From: Gracilibacteraceae bacterium
GTDB lineage: Bacteria > Bacillota > Desulfitobacteriia > Desulfitobacteriales > Syntrophobotulaceae
DNA length: 34,102 bases
Direction of reading: 5' to 3'
NCBI GenBank assembly: GCA_031263945.1
Contig: JAISEW010000022.1
Span: forward strand, 1 to 34,102
Every line of letters starts with the position of its first letter. Position 1 is the first letter of the stretch. The position numbers and the translations under genes are program-made. Below are positions 24,496 through 31,918 of the stretch, piece after piece. The notes beneath the pieces are model-generated. The model made no database searches and had not been told where the DNA came from. It saw nothing but the letters and a program-made list of their open reading frames with translations.

Positions 24496-25776
24496 CTATT
24501 CCCCTTCCTGCTCCGCCGTGGGCTCCGAATAATCAAACTCCGGGGCGCCCTCCGCGCCGCCCGGAACTCCTTCCGTATTGCCACCCGTTGTTTCGCCGGC
24601 CGGCATTTCGCCTGTCTCCTCTCCGAACGGCTGCTCCGGCGCGCCCTCATAACCGGCTTCGGCTTCCGCCTGTGCCTCCGCTTCCGCCTCCGCCCGAGCT
24701 TGAGCTTCCGCTCTGGCCGCCGCTTCTTGCGCCAGCATATTGCGAACCTCCGGATCCATATCGGACATGGCGCTATAATCGGACGTCCGGTCCGTTGTGA
24801 TGCCCAACATGACGTTCCGTCCCATCATAAGGGCCGCCCGCCTGTTGACTTCCCAATAACTCAAACTATTCAGCATGATCGGCCAGCCCGGCATGGTCTG
24901 ATTTATTATAGAAGCGTCACTGAAATGAACAGCTACTTTAGCCAGTTTCAATAAATCCTGAAAAGGCAGATCCGTCTCCACCGCTTTAAGCGCCTGCGGT
25001 AAAAGCTGGGGGATCTTCGTGATGACATCGGCTTGCATCGCCTTCGCCGCCACGGCTTTCAACATTTTTTGCTGACGGGCCGTGCGCCCTATGTCCGCCG
25101 AGACATTATCGCGGAAACGAGCGTACTGCAAAGCCTGCGAACCGTCCAGATGCTGCTGCCCCTGCCGCAGGTCGATGACCCCGTCTTCCTTGTCTCCCGT
25201 GAGTTTATACATATCCTGTTCTACATAAATGTCCACTCCGCCTAATATGTCTATTATTTCTTTAAACCCCGCGAAATTAGTCAGCAAATATCCGTTGAGC
25301 GGTATGCCGGTCAACTCGGCGATTTCATCCGTCAAAGCTTGGATATTGGCGTACATGGGCAGGGAATTTATTTTGATATGCGAGCCGTTGTACTTTACCC
25401 GCGTATCCCGCGGCACGGAAAGGAGCGATATGATCTTGGCCTCCGGATCGACGCTCGCGACTATGAGAACATCGGAATTAAAATAAGATTCACCCGGGCG
25501 TTTGTCCGTCCCGATCAACAAAACGCTGACCCGTTTATCCAAGGATTCTTCCTCCGTCTCCGGCGCCTGATTTTCCGGCTGCTGAGCGGCAAGAGGAGCG
25601 GAGGATTTCGGTTCTTCATGAAGAAAATACAGCGTCACGGCGCCGGCGACTATGAGTACCAGCGCCACTGCCGCCAGTACGGCAATCAGCAAGGTCAGCA
25701 GCCAATCTTTTTTGCCCCTTCTTTTCCTTCGCGCCACCCTGTCACCTCTCCCCGGCCGAACCGGCCTAATCGTCAT
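24496..25776 (-). CDS. LytR-CpsA-Psr (LCP) family wall polymer ligase, second copy
   Basis: LCP enzymes transfer teichoic acid or capsule precursors from lipid carriers to peptidoglycan on the outer face of the membrane. After a basic N-terminus there is one membrane helix (about 26-50). The LCP domain has LLIGTDKRPGE, SDVLIVASVDP, LSVPRDTRV with the conserved Arg and Asp, and GSQALQYARFRD. The C-terminal tail is an Ala/Glu/Gln repeat (around ARAEAQARAEAEAEAQAEAE) followed by Gly/Glu-rich sequence. The ATG overlaps the end of the first LCP gene by 11 bases with GGAG seven bases before it. A GTG at 25737 with AGAGGTG is a real alternative. Confidence 0.92.
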   Translation of the reverse strand: MTIRPVRPGRGDRVARRKRRGKKDWLLTLLIAVLAAVALVLIVAGAVTLYFLHEEPKSSAPLAAQQPENQAPETEEESLDKRVSVLLIGTDKRPGESYFNSDVLIVASVDPEAKIISLLSVPRDTRVKYNGSHIKINSLPMYANIQALTDEIAELTGIPLNGYLLTNFAGFKEIIDILGGVDIYVEQDMYKLTGDKEDGVIDLRQGQQHLDGSQALQYARFRDNVSADIGRTARQQKMLKAVAAKAMQADVITKIPQLLPQALKAVETDLPFQDLLKLAKVAVHFSDASIINQTMPGWPIMLNSLSYWEVNRRAALMMGRNVMLGITTDRTSDYSAMSDMDPEVRNMLAQEAAARAEAQARAEAEAEAQAEAEAGYEGAPEQPFGEETGEMPAGETTGGNTEGVPGGAEGAPEFDYSEPTAEQEGE

Positions 25777-27064
25777 CGGATAACTCCGACCAGTCCTGCA
25801 TATATTCCAGTTCTTCCTGTGTATAGCCGTTTTCTTCCGGTGGTTCTTCCGCGGATCCCGCCGGTTCCTCCGCCGGTTCCTCCGGCGTTTCAACCGGCGG
25901 TTCAGGCGAGGTTCCAGCCGGCGTTCCCGACGAAGGTTCCGGCAAAGTCACGGTTTGTGTTTCCGCCGGAGATTCCGGCGGGGCTACGGGCTCTCTGTCC
26001 GGGTCCGGACCGGATCCCGATCCGGCGTCCCCGCCTGCCGCAGCCGCGCCGCCGCCCTGACCGCCGGTGACGCGCGCCCGCGTTTCCGCGTCCAAATGGC
26101 TGAGTACCGCGCCGTCAAATACGCGGTCGGAAACTATACCCAGCAGCAGATTTTCTCCCGCCCGGCGAGCGGCGGTCCTGTCCACTTCCCAATAGCTGAC
26201 GTCGTCCAGTTCCAGGAAATTGCCCGGGATAGTCTGAGAAACTATTTCAATATGGTCAAATCCCACCCCCACTTTGGCCAAACGCATCAGATCCGGCATA
26301 CTGATATCAGATTCCACCGCGTTCAGCAACTGAGGCGTCAGGGTCGGCAGTTTCACGATGACCGCCGGATCGAGACATTTGCGGGCGATAGCCTTCAGCA
26401 CCGTTTGCTGCCGCCCGGAACGGGAAACGTCCGCCAGAGCGTCATTGCGAAAACGCGCGTACTGCAGCGCCTGGAGACCGTTCAGCGTCTGAAACCCGGC
26501 GCGCAGATCAATGACTCCGTCCTCTCCCTCGTCGCCTGTTTCAAAATACATATCCTTTTCCACATTGATCTCTATGCCTTCCAATGTGTCAACCACATCC
26601 TTAAATCCCTCGAAATTCGTCATGATGTAGCCGTCGGGCCGAATACCCGTGAGACTTTCCACCTCATCCAGCAAACTCCGCACGCCCCAGCGCATGACGA
26701 TGGAATTTATTTTTATGTCCTCGCCGTTTTTGCGCACACGCGTATCCCGCAAAAGAGACAGCATCGACACGACCCGCGTGTTCGGATCGACTGTGGCCAA
26801 GATCAACGTGTCGGTATTGTAATACGTTTCTTCCGGACGTTTATCCGCGCCTATCAGGAGAACACTGATCCTTTTTTCCAACTTTTCAGCGGCCTCAACC
26901 GGCTGGAGCATGGTGTTCGGTTTGTCAGCCCAATACATGCCCGCGCCGCGAAACCACACCAAACCAAAAACAGCCGTGCCCACCAAAACGCCAGTCAGAC
27001 AAATTGCCGCCAGCAAGAGCCAACCGCCGACGCTTTGCTTCCTTTTCTTTTTCCTCTTTTGCAA
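25766..27064 (-). CDS. LytR-CpsA-Psr (LCP) family wall polymer ligase, first copy
   Basis: Like its neighbour, this is a single-pass membrane protein with an external LCP domain: membrane helix about 13-33, then LLIGADKRPEE, TDTLILATVDP, LSLLRDTRV and LNGLQALQYARFRN. The usual Pro in the S-x-PRDT motif is replaced by Leu; the Arg and Asp are kept. The tail (about 335-432) is rich in Pro, Glu, Thr and Ser and ends acidic (SELSDDD). The start is TTG with GGGGAG about ten bases before. It lies 30 bases after mecA. Two LCP copies in tandem, similar along the catalytic domain but with unrelated tails, look like duplication followed by tail divergence. Confidence 0.92.
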   Translation of the reverse strand: MQKRKKKRKQSVGGWLLLAAICLTGVLVGTAVFGLVWFRGAGMYWADKPNTMLQPVEAAEKLEKRISVLLIGADKRPEETYYNTDTLILATVDPNTRVVSMLSLLRDTRVRKNGEDIKINSIVMRWGVRSLLDEVESLTGIRPDGYIMTNFEGFKDVVDTLEGIEINVEKDMYFETGDEGEDGVIDLRAGFQTLNGLQALQYARFRNDALADVSRSGRQQTVLKAIARKCLDPAVIVKLPTLTPQLLNAVESDISMPDLMRLAKVGVGFDHIEIVSQTIPGNFLELDDVSYWEVDRTAARRAGENLLLGIVSDRVFDGAVLSHLDAETRARVTGGQGGGAAAAGGDAGSGSGPDPDREPVAPPESPAETQTVTLPEPSSGTPAGTSPEPPVETPEEPAEEPAGSAEEPPEENGYTQEELEYMQDWSELSDDD

Positions 27065-27094
27065 AAAGACACGCTCCCCGCGCTGGACAGCTTA

Positions 27095-27712
27095 TTATTT
27101 GGCGCCGCGCAAAAGTTTTAATTTAGGGATCGCCTGTTCGGCTATGATGATCTCTGCGTGCTCACGCAAAAATCCTTCCGCGAAGAGCATGGCCTCTCCG
27201 TATTCGTCAAGGATGGTTTCCACGTTTTTCCTTTTGCGCGCCGCCGTGACTTTACTCAAAGCAATATAATATTCGCCCTCGTAATTATACAGCGCGCTCA
27301 CCGCCTCCGGCGCCGCCGGCAAAGCCGCGGCTGCGTCCACCGCGTCCTCCAGATCCTCAAAAGCGTACACCCATTCCTCTCTGGGCGCCGTTTTATTGGC
27401 CTGACGCAAGGCTGACCGCCGTTCATTTATAGTATGCTGCAGGATCTGCTCCAGATCGGTTTCCGTCTGTTCCTCCTGTTTAACCACCGTAACCACAAAT
27501 TCATCATTAGAGGCGACCATAGCCTGGATCCAGAACGGCTGGTCAAGATGAAATCCCACCTCATCCCGAGCTTTAGCGATCAAATCCCAAAAAAACTGCT
27601 CCGAACGTGTCGTCCTTTGAAAAAAATCCGTCAAAGAGAGGTTCATGTCGGCTAGTTCAGTAAAGGAGATGAAAATACGAACCGTGTTATCGTTTATTTT
27701 CATAATACGCAT
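27095..27712 (-). CDS. mecA: MecA-type adaptor protein
   Basis: MecA proteins bind substrates and deliver them to the ClpC protease; in Bacillus subtilis they restrain competence. The 205-residue protein has the N-terminal substrate-binding domain (1-80) with KINDNTVRIFISFTELADM and FFWDLIAKARDEVGF. An acidic/glutamine linker follows. The C-terminal ClpC-binding domain (about 125-205) has LYNYEGEYYIALSKV and AEGFLREHAEIIIAEQAIPKL. Similarity to Bacillus MecA is clear in both ends though the linker differs. GGAG lies seven bases before the first ATG; a second ATG three codons later is possible. A leader hairpin lies at 27729-27752. The two LCP genes follow. Confidence 0.85.
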   Translation of the reverse strand: MRIMKINDNTVRIFISFTELADMNLSLTDFFQRTTRSEQFFWDLIAKARDEVGFHLDQPFWIQAMVASNDEFVVTVVKQEEQTETDLEQILQHTINERRSALRQANKTAPREEWVYAFEDLEDAVDAAAALPAAPEAVSALYNYEGEYYIALSKVTAARKRKNVETILDEYGEAMLFAEGFLREHAEIIIAEQAIPKLKLLRGAK

Positions 27713-27728
27713 AACCGTTCTCCTTTCC

Positions 27729-27752
27729 CTTAACCGTCTGACAACAGTTAAG
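27729..27752 (-). promoter_or_regulatory. Leader hairpin just upstream of the mecA ribosome-binding site
   Basis: CTTAAC and GTTAAG arms (27752-27747 and 27734-27729 on the minus strand) extend with G-C, A-U and G-U pairs into an RNA stem of about nine pairs. It ends only a few bases before the ribosome-binding site GGAG, so it could affect translation. There is no T-run. Confidence 0.3.
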
Positions 27753-27849
27753 CCTGACCTTATTCTATCATATCAACAATGAAAAATATAGGATGCGCGA
27801 AAAATAATTAACTGTCCGCTGCGCAACCATGAAAGCCAGTAAAATGTTA

Positions 27850-27924
27850 TGGCTCCCCGAGCAGGACTCGAACCTGCAACCTACCGGTTAACAGCCGGTT
27901 GCTCTACCATTGAGCTATCGAGGA
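27850..27924 (-). tRNA. tRNA-Asn (GTT)
   Basis: The 75-base gene folds into a full cloverleaf: acceptor TCCTCGA/TCGGGGA, D arm GCTC/GAGC, anticodon arm ACCGG/CCGGT with loop CTGTTAA (anticodon GTT), and T arm GCAGG/CCTGC with loop TTCGAGT. The 3' CCA is encoded. It has its own consensus promoter at 27939-27966 and stands alone between ispG and mecA. Confidence 0.97.
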
Positions 27925-27938
27925 ACTCTTTCTTTTTA

Positions 27939-27966
27939 ATTATAACGCGCTAAAAATATTTGTCAA
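27939..27966 (-). promoter_or_regulatory. Consensus promoter of tRNA-Asn
   Basis: A perfect TTGACA (27966-27961) and perfect TATAAT (27944-27939) are 16 bases apart, with transcription expected about eight bases before the mature tRNA 5' end. Confidence 0.88.
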
Positions 27967-27990
27967 GCTTTTGCAAAAAATAGGATATGC

Positions 27991-29034
27991 CTATAGAGTT
28001 GCGGCGTCCTCCCGGACGAATTCGTCTATGGCCCGAAAGAGCGCCGGCAGCAGTTCCTCCTCAGGCAATTTGGCCCGTACCCGGCCCCGGACAAAAAACA
28101 CGCCCAGCCCGGTTCCGCCCGCCACGCCAAAGTCCGCTTCCCGCGCTTCGCCCGGCCCGTTGACGGCGCAACCCATCACCGCCACGCTCAGCGGCCGCCG
28201 CAACTCCGGCAGCGCGCCGAGTTTTTCCTCTACCCGCGCCGCCAGACCTTCCACATTGATGCCGGTTCGGGCGCAGGTCGGGCAGCTGACGACTTCCCGC
28301 CGGTTCGGCCGCAATTCCAGCGCGTCCAAAATAGCGCGGGCCACGGGTATTTCCGCCACCGGATCCCCGGTCAGGGAAACGCGAACGGTGTCGCCGATGC
28401 CCGCCGCTAAAAGCGAGCCGATGCCCACCGCCGACTTCACAACGCCGCCGCGCGCCGTGCCGGCTTCCGTCACGCCGATATGCAACGGATGATCCGTTTG
28501 CGCGGCCAGCAGATGATAAGCTTCTATCATCAGCGGGACCCGGGACGCTTTGAGGGAGATCTTCACCTGGTCACAGTTCTCGGCCGCCAGCAATTCCACG
28601 TGAACCATCGCGCTTTCCACCATGCCCCGCGCCGTTACGCCGCCGTGACGAGCCACGATCTCCCGTTCCAACGAACCGGCGTTTACGCCGACGCGGATCG
28701 GGATCCCTCCGTCCCGCGCCGCGCGCGCCACTTCGCGCGCGGCGCGGCGGGAACCGATATTGCTCGGATTAAGACGCAAACCGTGGACGCCCGCGGCTAT
28801 CGCGGCCAGCGCCAGCCGGTGATCAAAATGGATATCGGCAATCAAAGGCAGCGCGCTCTCCCGGCTCAACCGCCTGAGCGCCGCCGCCGCCTCGCTGTCC
28901 GGCACGGCTACGCGGGCTATTTGACAGCCCGCGTCCCGCAAGGCGGCGATCTGGGCCAGCGTACCCGCCACATCCCGGGTGTCGGTATTGGTCATCGATT
29001 GAATGACGATCGGATTATTGCCGCCGACCGGCAC
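27991..29034 (-). CDS. ispG: 4-hydroxy-3-methylbut-2-enyl diphosphate synthase (N-terminus uncertain)
   Basis: IspG (GcpE) is a [4Fe-4S] enzyme of the MEP isoprenoid pathway that converts MEcPP to HMBPP. The protein has IQSMTNTDTRD at the front, the barrel phrase LRLNPSNIG, and the iron-sulphur cysteines in SCPTCARTG and GCAVNGPGEA, with the glutamate typical of the family. The only canonical in-frame start is GTG at 29034, with no good ribosome-binding site. Yet the frame continues upstream with TREIRVGSVPVGG, which looks like the conserved family N-terminus. An ATG at 29090 would fit if one base were added in the AAA at 29085-29087. So the gene may be frameshifted at its very start, or there is a sequencing error. 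Confidence 0.92.
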   Translation of the reverse strand: MPVGGNNPIVIQSMTNTDTRDVAGTLAQIAALRDAGCQIARVAVPDSEAAAALRRLSRESALPLIADIHFDHRLALAAIAAGVHGLRLNPSNIGSRRAAREVARAARDGGIPIRVGVNAGSLEREIVARHGGVTARGMVESAMVHVELLAAENCDQVKISLKASRVPLMIEAYHLLAAQTDHPLHIGVTEAGTARGGVVKSAVGIGSLLAAGIGDTVRVSLTGDPVAEIPVARAILDALELRPNRREVVSCPTCARTGINVEGLAARVEEKLGALPELRRPLSVAVMGCAVNGPGEAREADFGVAGGTGLGVFFVRGRVRAKLPEEELLPALFRAIDEFVREDAATL

Positions 29035-29099
29035 GGACCCGACCCGGATCTCCCTTGTCCGCCGGCGCTTTGACTGACGCTCTATTTCATTGCCGAACG

Positions 29100-31799
29100 C
29101 TATCTGTTGATCCTCACGCTCAAGGAGGCGACAGTCGTCCCGGCGTTCGGGTTGGTCAGCGCGAACTGCACCGTGGCTCCGGCGTCGTCTCCCGTGTAAA
29201 CTGAAATATCACTGGCGCTATCGCCGCTGCCGCTGAATGTCACGCCTTTGCGATTTGTTTTGATATAGCCGACCACCTGCTCAATGGAACCGTCCGTGTA
29301 ATAGAGTTCCACCAGCTGATACTCCGTGCCGGCCTGGCGGGCGTTCAGCACGCCGTCGCCCAGCAAGCCGCTCGTATAAATATTGGAAAAGGAGATGATC
29401 TCCGAGAGATCCACGTTGCCGCTGTCGATACTGCTGACGCTGCGGAAGCTGCCTCTTGTCACCGACGGCGCCGTATTGACGACGGTGATGGACACGGAAA
29501 CGGTCTTGGTCCGCCCGCTGGTTCCGTCCTGCACTTTGACGTTCACAGTCGGTTTTCCCGTTTTAAGCGTGATTTCCCCGTTGGTGTCCTCATCGATCAA
29601 TCTCACAGTCACGCCGGTTGACGTATCGGTCGCTTCTATCAGATTGCTGCTGCCGGATACCGTCAAACTATCGACGGTGGCGGGTCCCAGGCTGTAGCCG
29701 CTGGAACTGTAGCCCATGATATAGAAATCCATTTCCGATTTTTCTTCAAATTTATTCCGGTCCAGCGTGAAATTGCGGAAATCGCTGCTGGAAGCCACCG
29801 CTTTATAAGTAGAAGCGGAAGAAGTGGAACTGGAGACATCCACCGAGAAACGGCCGACTTCTTTGTACGTCCCGCCGCCGTAGTAGCGTTCGCCGTAAAT
29901 GAGCACATCCCGCTTACCGCGGGCCGTGCCGTCGACCCGCAGCGTCGATTTGCCCTCAGTCGTGATCGTATTGGAATCCTCGAACGAAACCGTAAAATAT
30001 TCGCCGTCAGTATAAGTGCCGCCGAAATTCGAGTCGCGGGAGCCGATATAGGCCCCGTCGCCGGCATAGGGGTCGCCGTATTGGTCTTTCAGCGTCAAGG
30101 TGACAAAATCACTGCCGCCGTTGGTCACTTTGACTGATGAAACGTCCGGGGTGGCGCGCGACAGCACCCGCCCGTCGTCGTTATTGCCTAAAACAGTGAT
30201 GGTCACGGTCTTGGAAGACGTGCCGGACCTCATCGTTATCGTACTCGTGCCCTCGCCTACCGCGTGCAGCAGCTTGGAATTGCCGCTCGTCTCCACATCC
30301 ACCACCCAGGAATTGGAAGACGAAAGTTCCAAAGTGGACGTCACGTCGGTGTTCGCGCCGCTGGAAGATGTGGCGGCTTTGACGTTCACGATCTCAAAGG
30401 TCTCGCCCAGCACCATTTTATTGCTGGTCATGTTCAGAACCTCGGTCGATCGACCTTCCTGATCTTCGATCATGTTGAACTGATAGCTGGCGATGCCGCC
30501 GGAAGCGGTGTAGCGGCCGTCGATCAGCGTGATCGTCGAGCTGCCGGACTGACCGACCAAGACGCTGCGCAGATAAATATTCGCGTCGTAGTAAAACTCG
30601 CGCGCGCCGGTGTCATAAAGATCCTGCAGACTCTGCTGGTTCAGTTTTCCGTCGCTGGAAAGGGACGTGCCGCCAAACACCGATTCCGAAGCGGATATTT
30701 CCACGTCGTAACCGGCGCTCTCCAATTGCTGGATCGTAACGACCGCGTTATTGACCTTGAGCTGCAGATACTGGTTGTCTTTGCGCGTATCGAAGCTGGC
30801 GTCCACCGCTTCCACGCTTTGGATCGTGGAAAGGTTCACGCTGGCGCCGGGTGTGGTTCCTCCGCCCGTGCCCGCGCTGCCAAAAGCGTTGACCGCCACC
30901 TGGGAAACGGCGCTCGTGCCGCCCAGGGCGACGACTTTGGTGGCCGCCGTCAGTTTGCTTTTCACGTTGGAGTTATTCAAGGCCGGGACAGAGGCGCCGT
31001 TGGACAGAAAAATCGGCGCGCCGTATTTAGCCGCCAGCGGGGAAGCCGACAGCGCGTCCACCATGGAGACGCCGTTAGCGACATAGCTGCGGTCAAATTT
31101 GTAGCCCAGGCCGCTGATAACGAGAGCGTTAGTCGCATAACGATCCGCGCCTCCGAAACGGGTGGCGCCGCTTATGTCTTTGACCACGCCCTGACCGCCG
31201 ACGATATAAACCGTGCCCACCAGTTTAGCGGAAGACACATTGCCCTGCGCGTCGGCCAGCACGATCTGATAGTGGTTCTCCGCGGCGAACGAGCCGACGG
31301 ATAAGGCATCGGGAATGGCGTTGTAGCCGATGACGAACGTACCCTGCACCCCGGTGAGTTTAGCGTTGATGGCGTCGGAGGTAGCCCAGCGGTCGCGCCC
31401 GGCAAGTTTCTCTACGGAGAGACCGGAAATTTCCCGCAGCTGGGCGACGACGCTGTCGGATATGGCGCCGATCACATAGACTTTAGCCGCCCCGAGGTTT
31501 TGGATCTTGGTGCGGACATTGGAAGCGAGACTGTTTTTAAAAGTTAAGAGGATAGGCGCGCTTTCCTGCCCGGCCAGAGAGGCCGCGGCCAGCGAATCGA
31601 CGAGATTGGCCTGATCCGCGGCGGCCAGGACCACGGTATTCGCGCTGGACCAGCCGGCGTCGCAAATCTCCAGCGCGGTGGCGATGCGGTCACTACCAGC
31701 CAGCCGGCTGCTGTCAGCGTCAGCGGCGAAAACCTGAACCGGCAGCAGCGTACAGAGCAAAGCCGCTAACAGTAACAGTGATATGGTTTTCTTTGACAT
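29100..31799 (-). CDS. Large surface protein with cell wall binding repeat 2 domains
   Basis: The 899-residue protein has a signal peptide (1-25, cleavage near VFA-A). Residues about 33-300 form three cell-wall-binding repeat 2 units (PF04122 type), seen from SRLAGSDRIATA, KLAGRDRWATSDA and RFGGADRYATNALV. In Clostridioides this triple unit anchors proteins through wall polymer PSII. The rest (about 315-899) is Ser/Thr/Gly-rich beta-type sequence; one part (about 440-520) is Big-2-like and another begins with TLKDQYGDPYAGDG. It contains no cysteine after the signal peptide, as is usual for surface proteins. The ATG at 31799 has AAAGGAGGACG; an upstream ATG 12 codons earlier is less likely. 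The role (adhesion, scaffold or enzyme) is unknown. Confidence 0.9.
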   Translation of the reverse strand: MSKKTISLLLLAALLCTLLPVQVFAADADSSRLAGSDRIATALEICDAGWSSANTVVLAAADQANLVDSLAAASLAGQESAPILLTFKNSLASNVRTKIQNLGAAKVYVIGAISDSVVAQLREISGLSVEKLAGRDRWATSDAINAKLTGVQGTFVIGYNAIPDALSVGSFAAENHYQIVLADAQGNVSSAKLVGTVYIVGGQGVVKDISGATRFGGADRYATNALVISGLGYKFDRSYVANGVSMVDALSASPLAAKYGAPIFLSNGASVPALNNSNVKSKLTAATKVVALGGTSAVSQVAVNAFGSAGTGGGTTPGASVNLSTIQSVEAVDASFDTRKDNQYLQLKVNNAVVTIQQLESAGYDVEISASESVFGGTSLSSDGKLNQQSLQDLYDTGAREFYYDANIYLRSVLVGQSGSSTITLIDGRYTASGGIASYQFNMIEDQEGRSTEVLNMTSNKMVLGETFEIVNVKAATSSSGANTDVTSTLELSSSNSWVVDVETSGNSKLLHAVGEGTSTITMRSGTSSKTVTITVLGNNDDGRVLSRATPDVSSVKVTNGGSDFVTLTLKDQYGDPYAGDGAYIGSRDSNFGGTYTDGEYFTVSFEDSNTITTEGKSTLRVDGTARGKRDVLIYGERYYGGGTYKEVGRFSVDVSSSTSSASTYKAVASSSDFRNFTLDRNKFEEKSEMDFYIMGYSSSGYSLGPATVDSLTVSGSSNLIEATDTSTGVTVRLIDEDTNGEITLKTGKPTVNVKVQDGTSGRTKTVSVSITVVNTAPSVTRGSFRSVSSIDSGNVDLSEIISFSNIYTSGLLGDGVLNARQAGTEYQLVELYYTDGSIEQVVGYIKTNRKGVTFSGSGDSASDISVYTGDDAGATVQFALTNPNAGTTVASLSVRINR

Positions 31800-31851
31800 G
31801 AACGTCCTCCTTTTGATGCGCGCAGATTGATTCAATGACAGATTTATTATA

Positions 31852-31881
31852 ATTATACACCAAAATATCTCGATATGCCAG
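31852..31881 (-). promoter_or_regulatory. Promoter of the surface protein gene
   Basis: A perfect TATAAT (31857-31852) has CTGGCA (31881-31876) 18 bases upstream, four matches of six. Transcription would start about 45 bases before the ATG. It lies just after the P1B ATPase stop. Confidence 0.6.
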
Positions 31882-31918
31882 TATTTTTCCGAATATATTC
31901 TATCCGCCGGGCCATTGT

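Noticed and set aside
25861..26060. GC-rich direct repeats that might be a CRISPR or mobile repeat
   Set aside because: They encode the Pro/Glu-rich tail of an LCP protein in frame and have no regular spacer pattern.
27976..27993. Terminator for ispG (ATAGG/CCTAT stem with T-run)
   Set aside because: The stem is only five bases, includes the stop codon and is A/T-rich; too weak to claim as a terminator.
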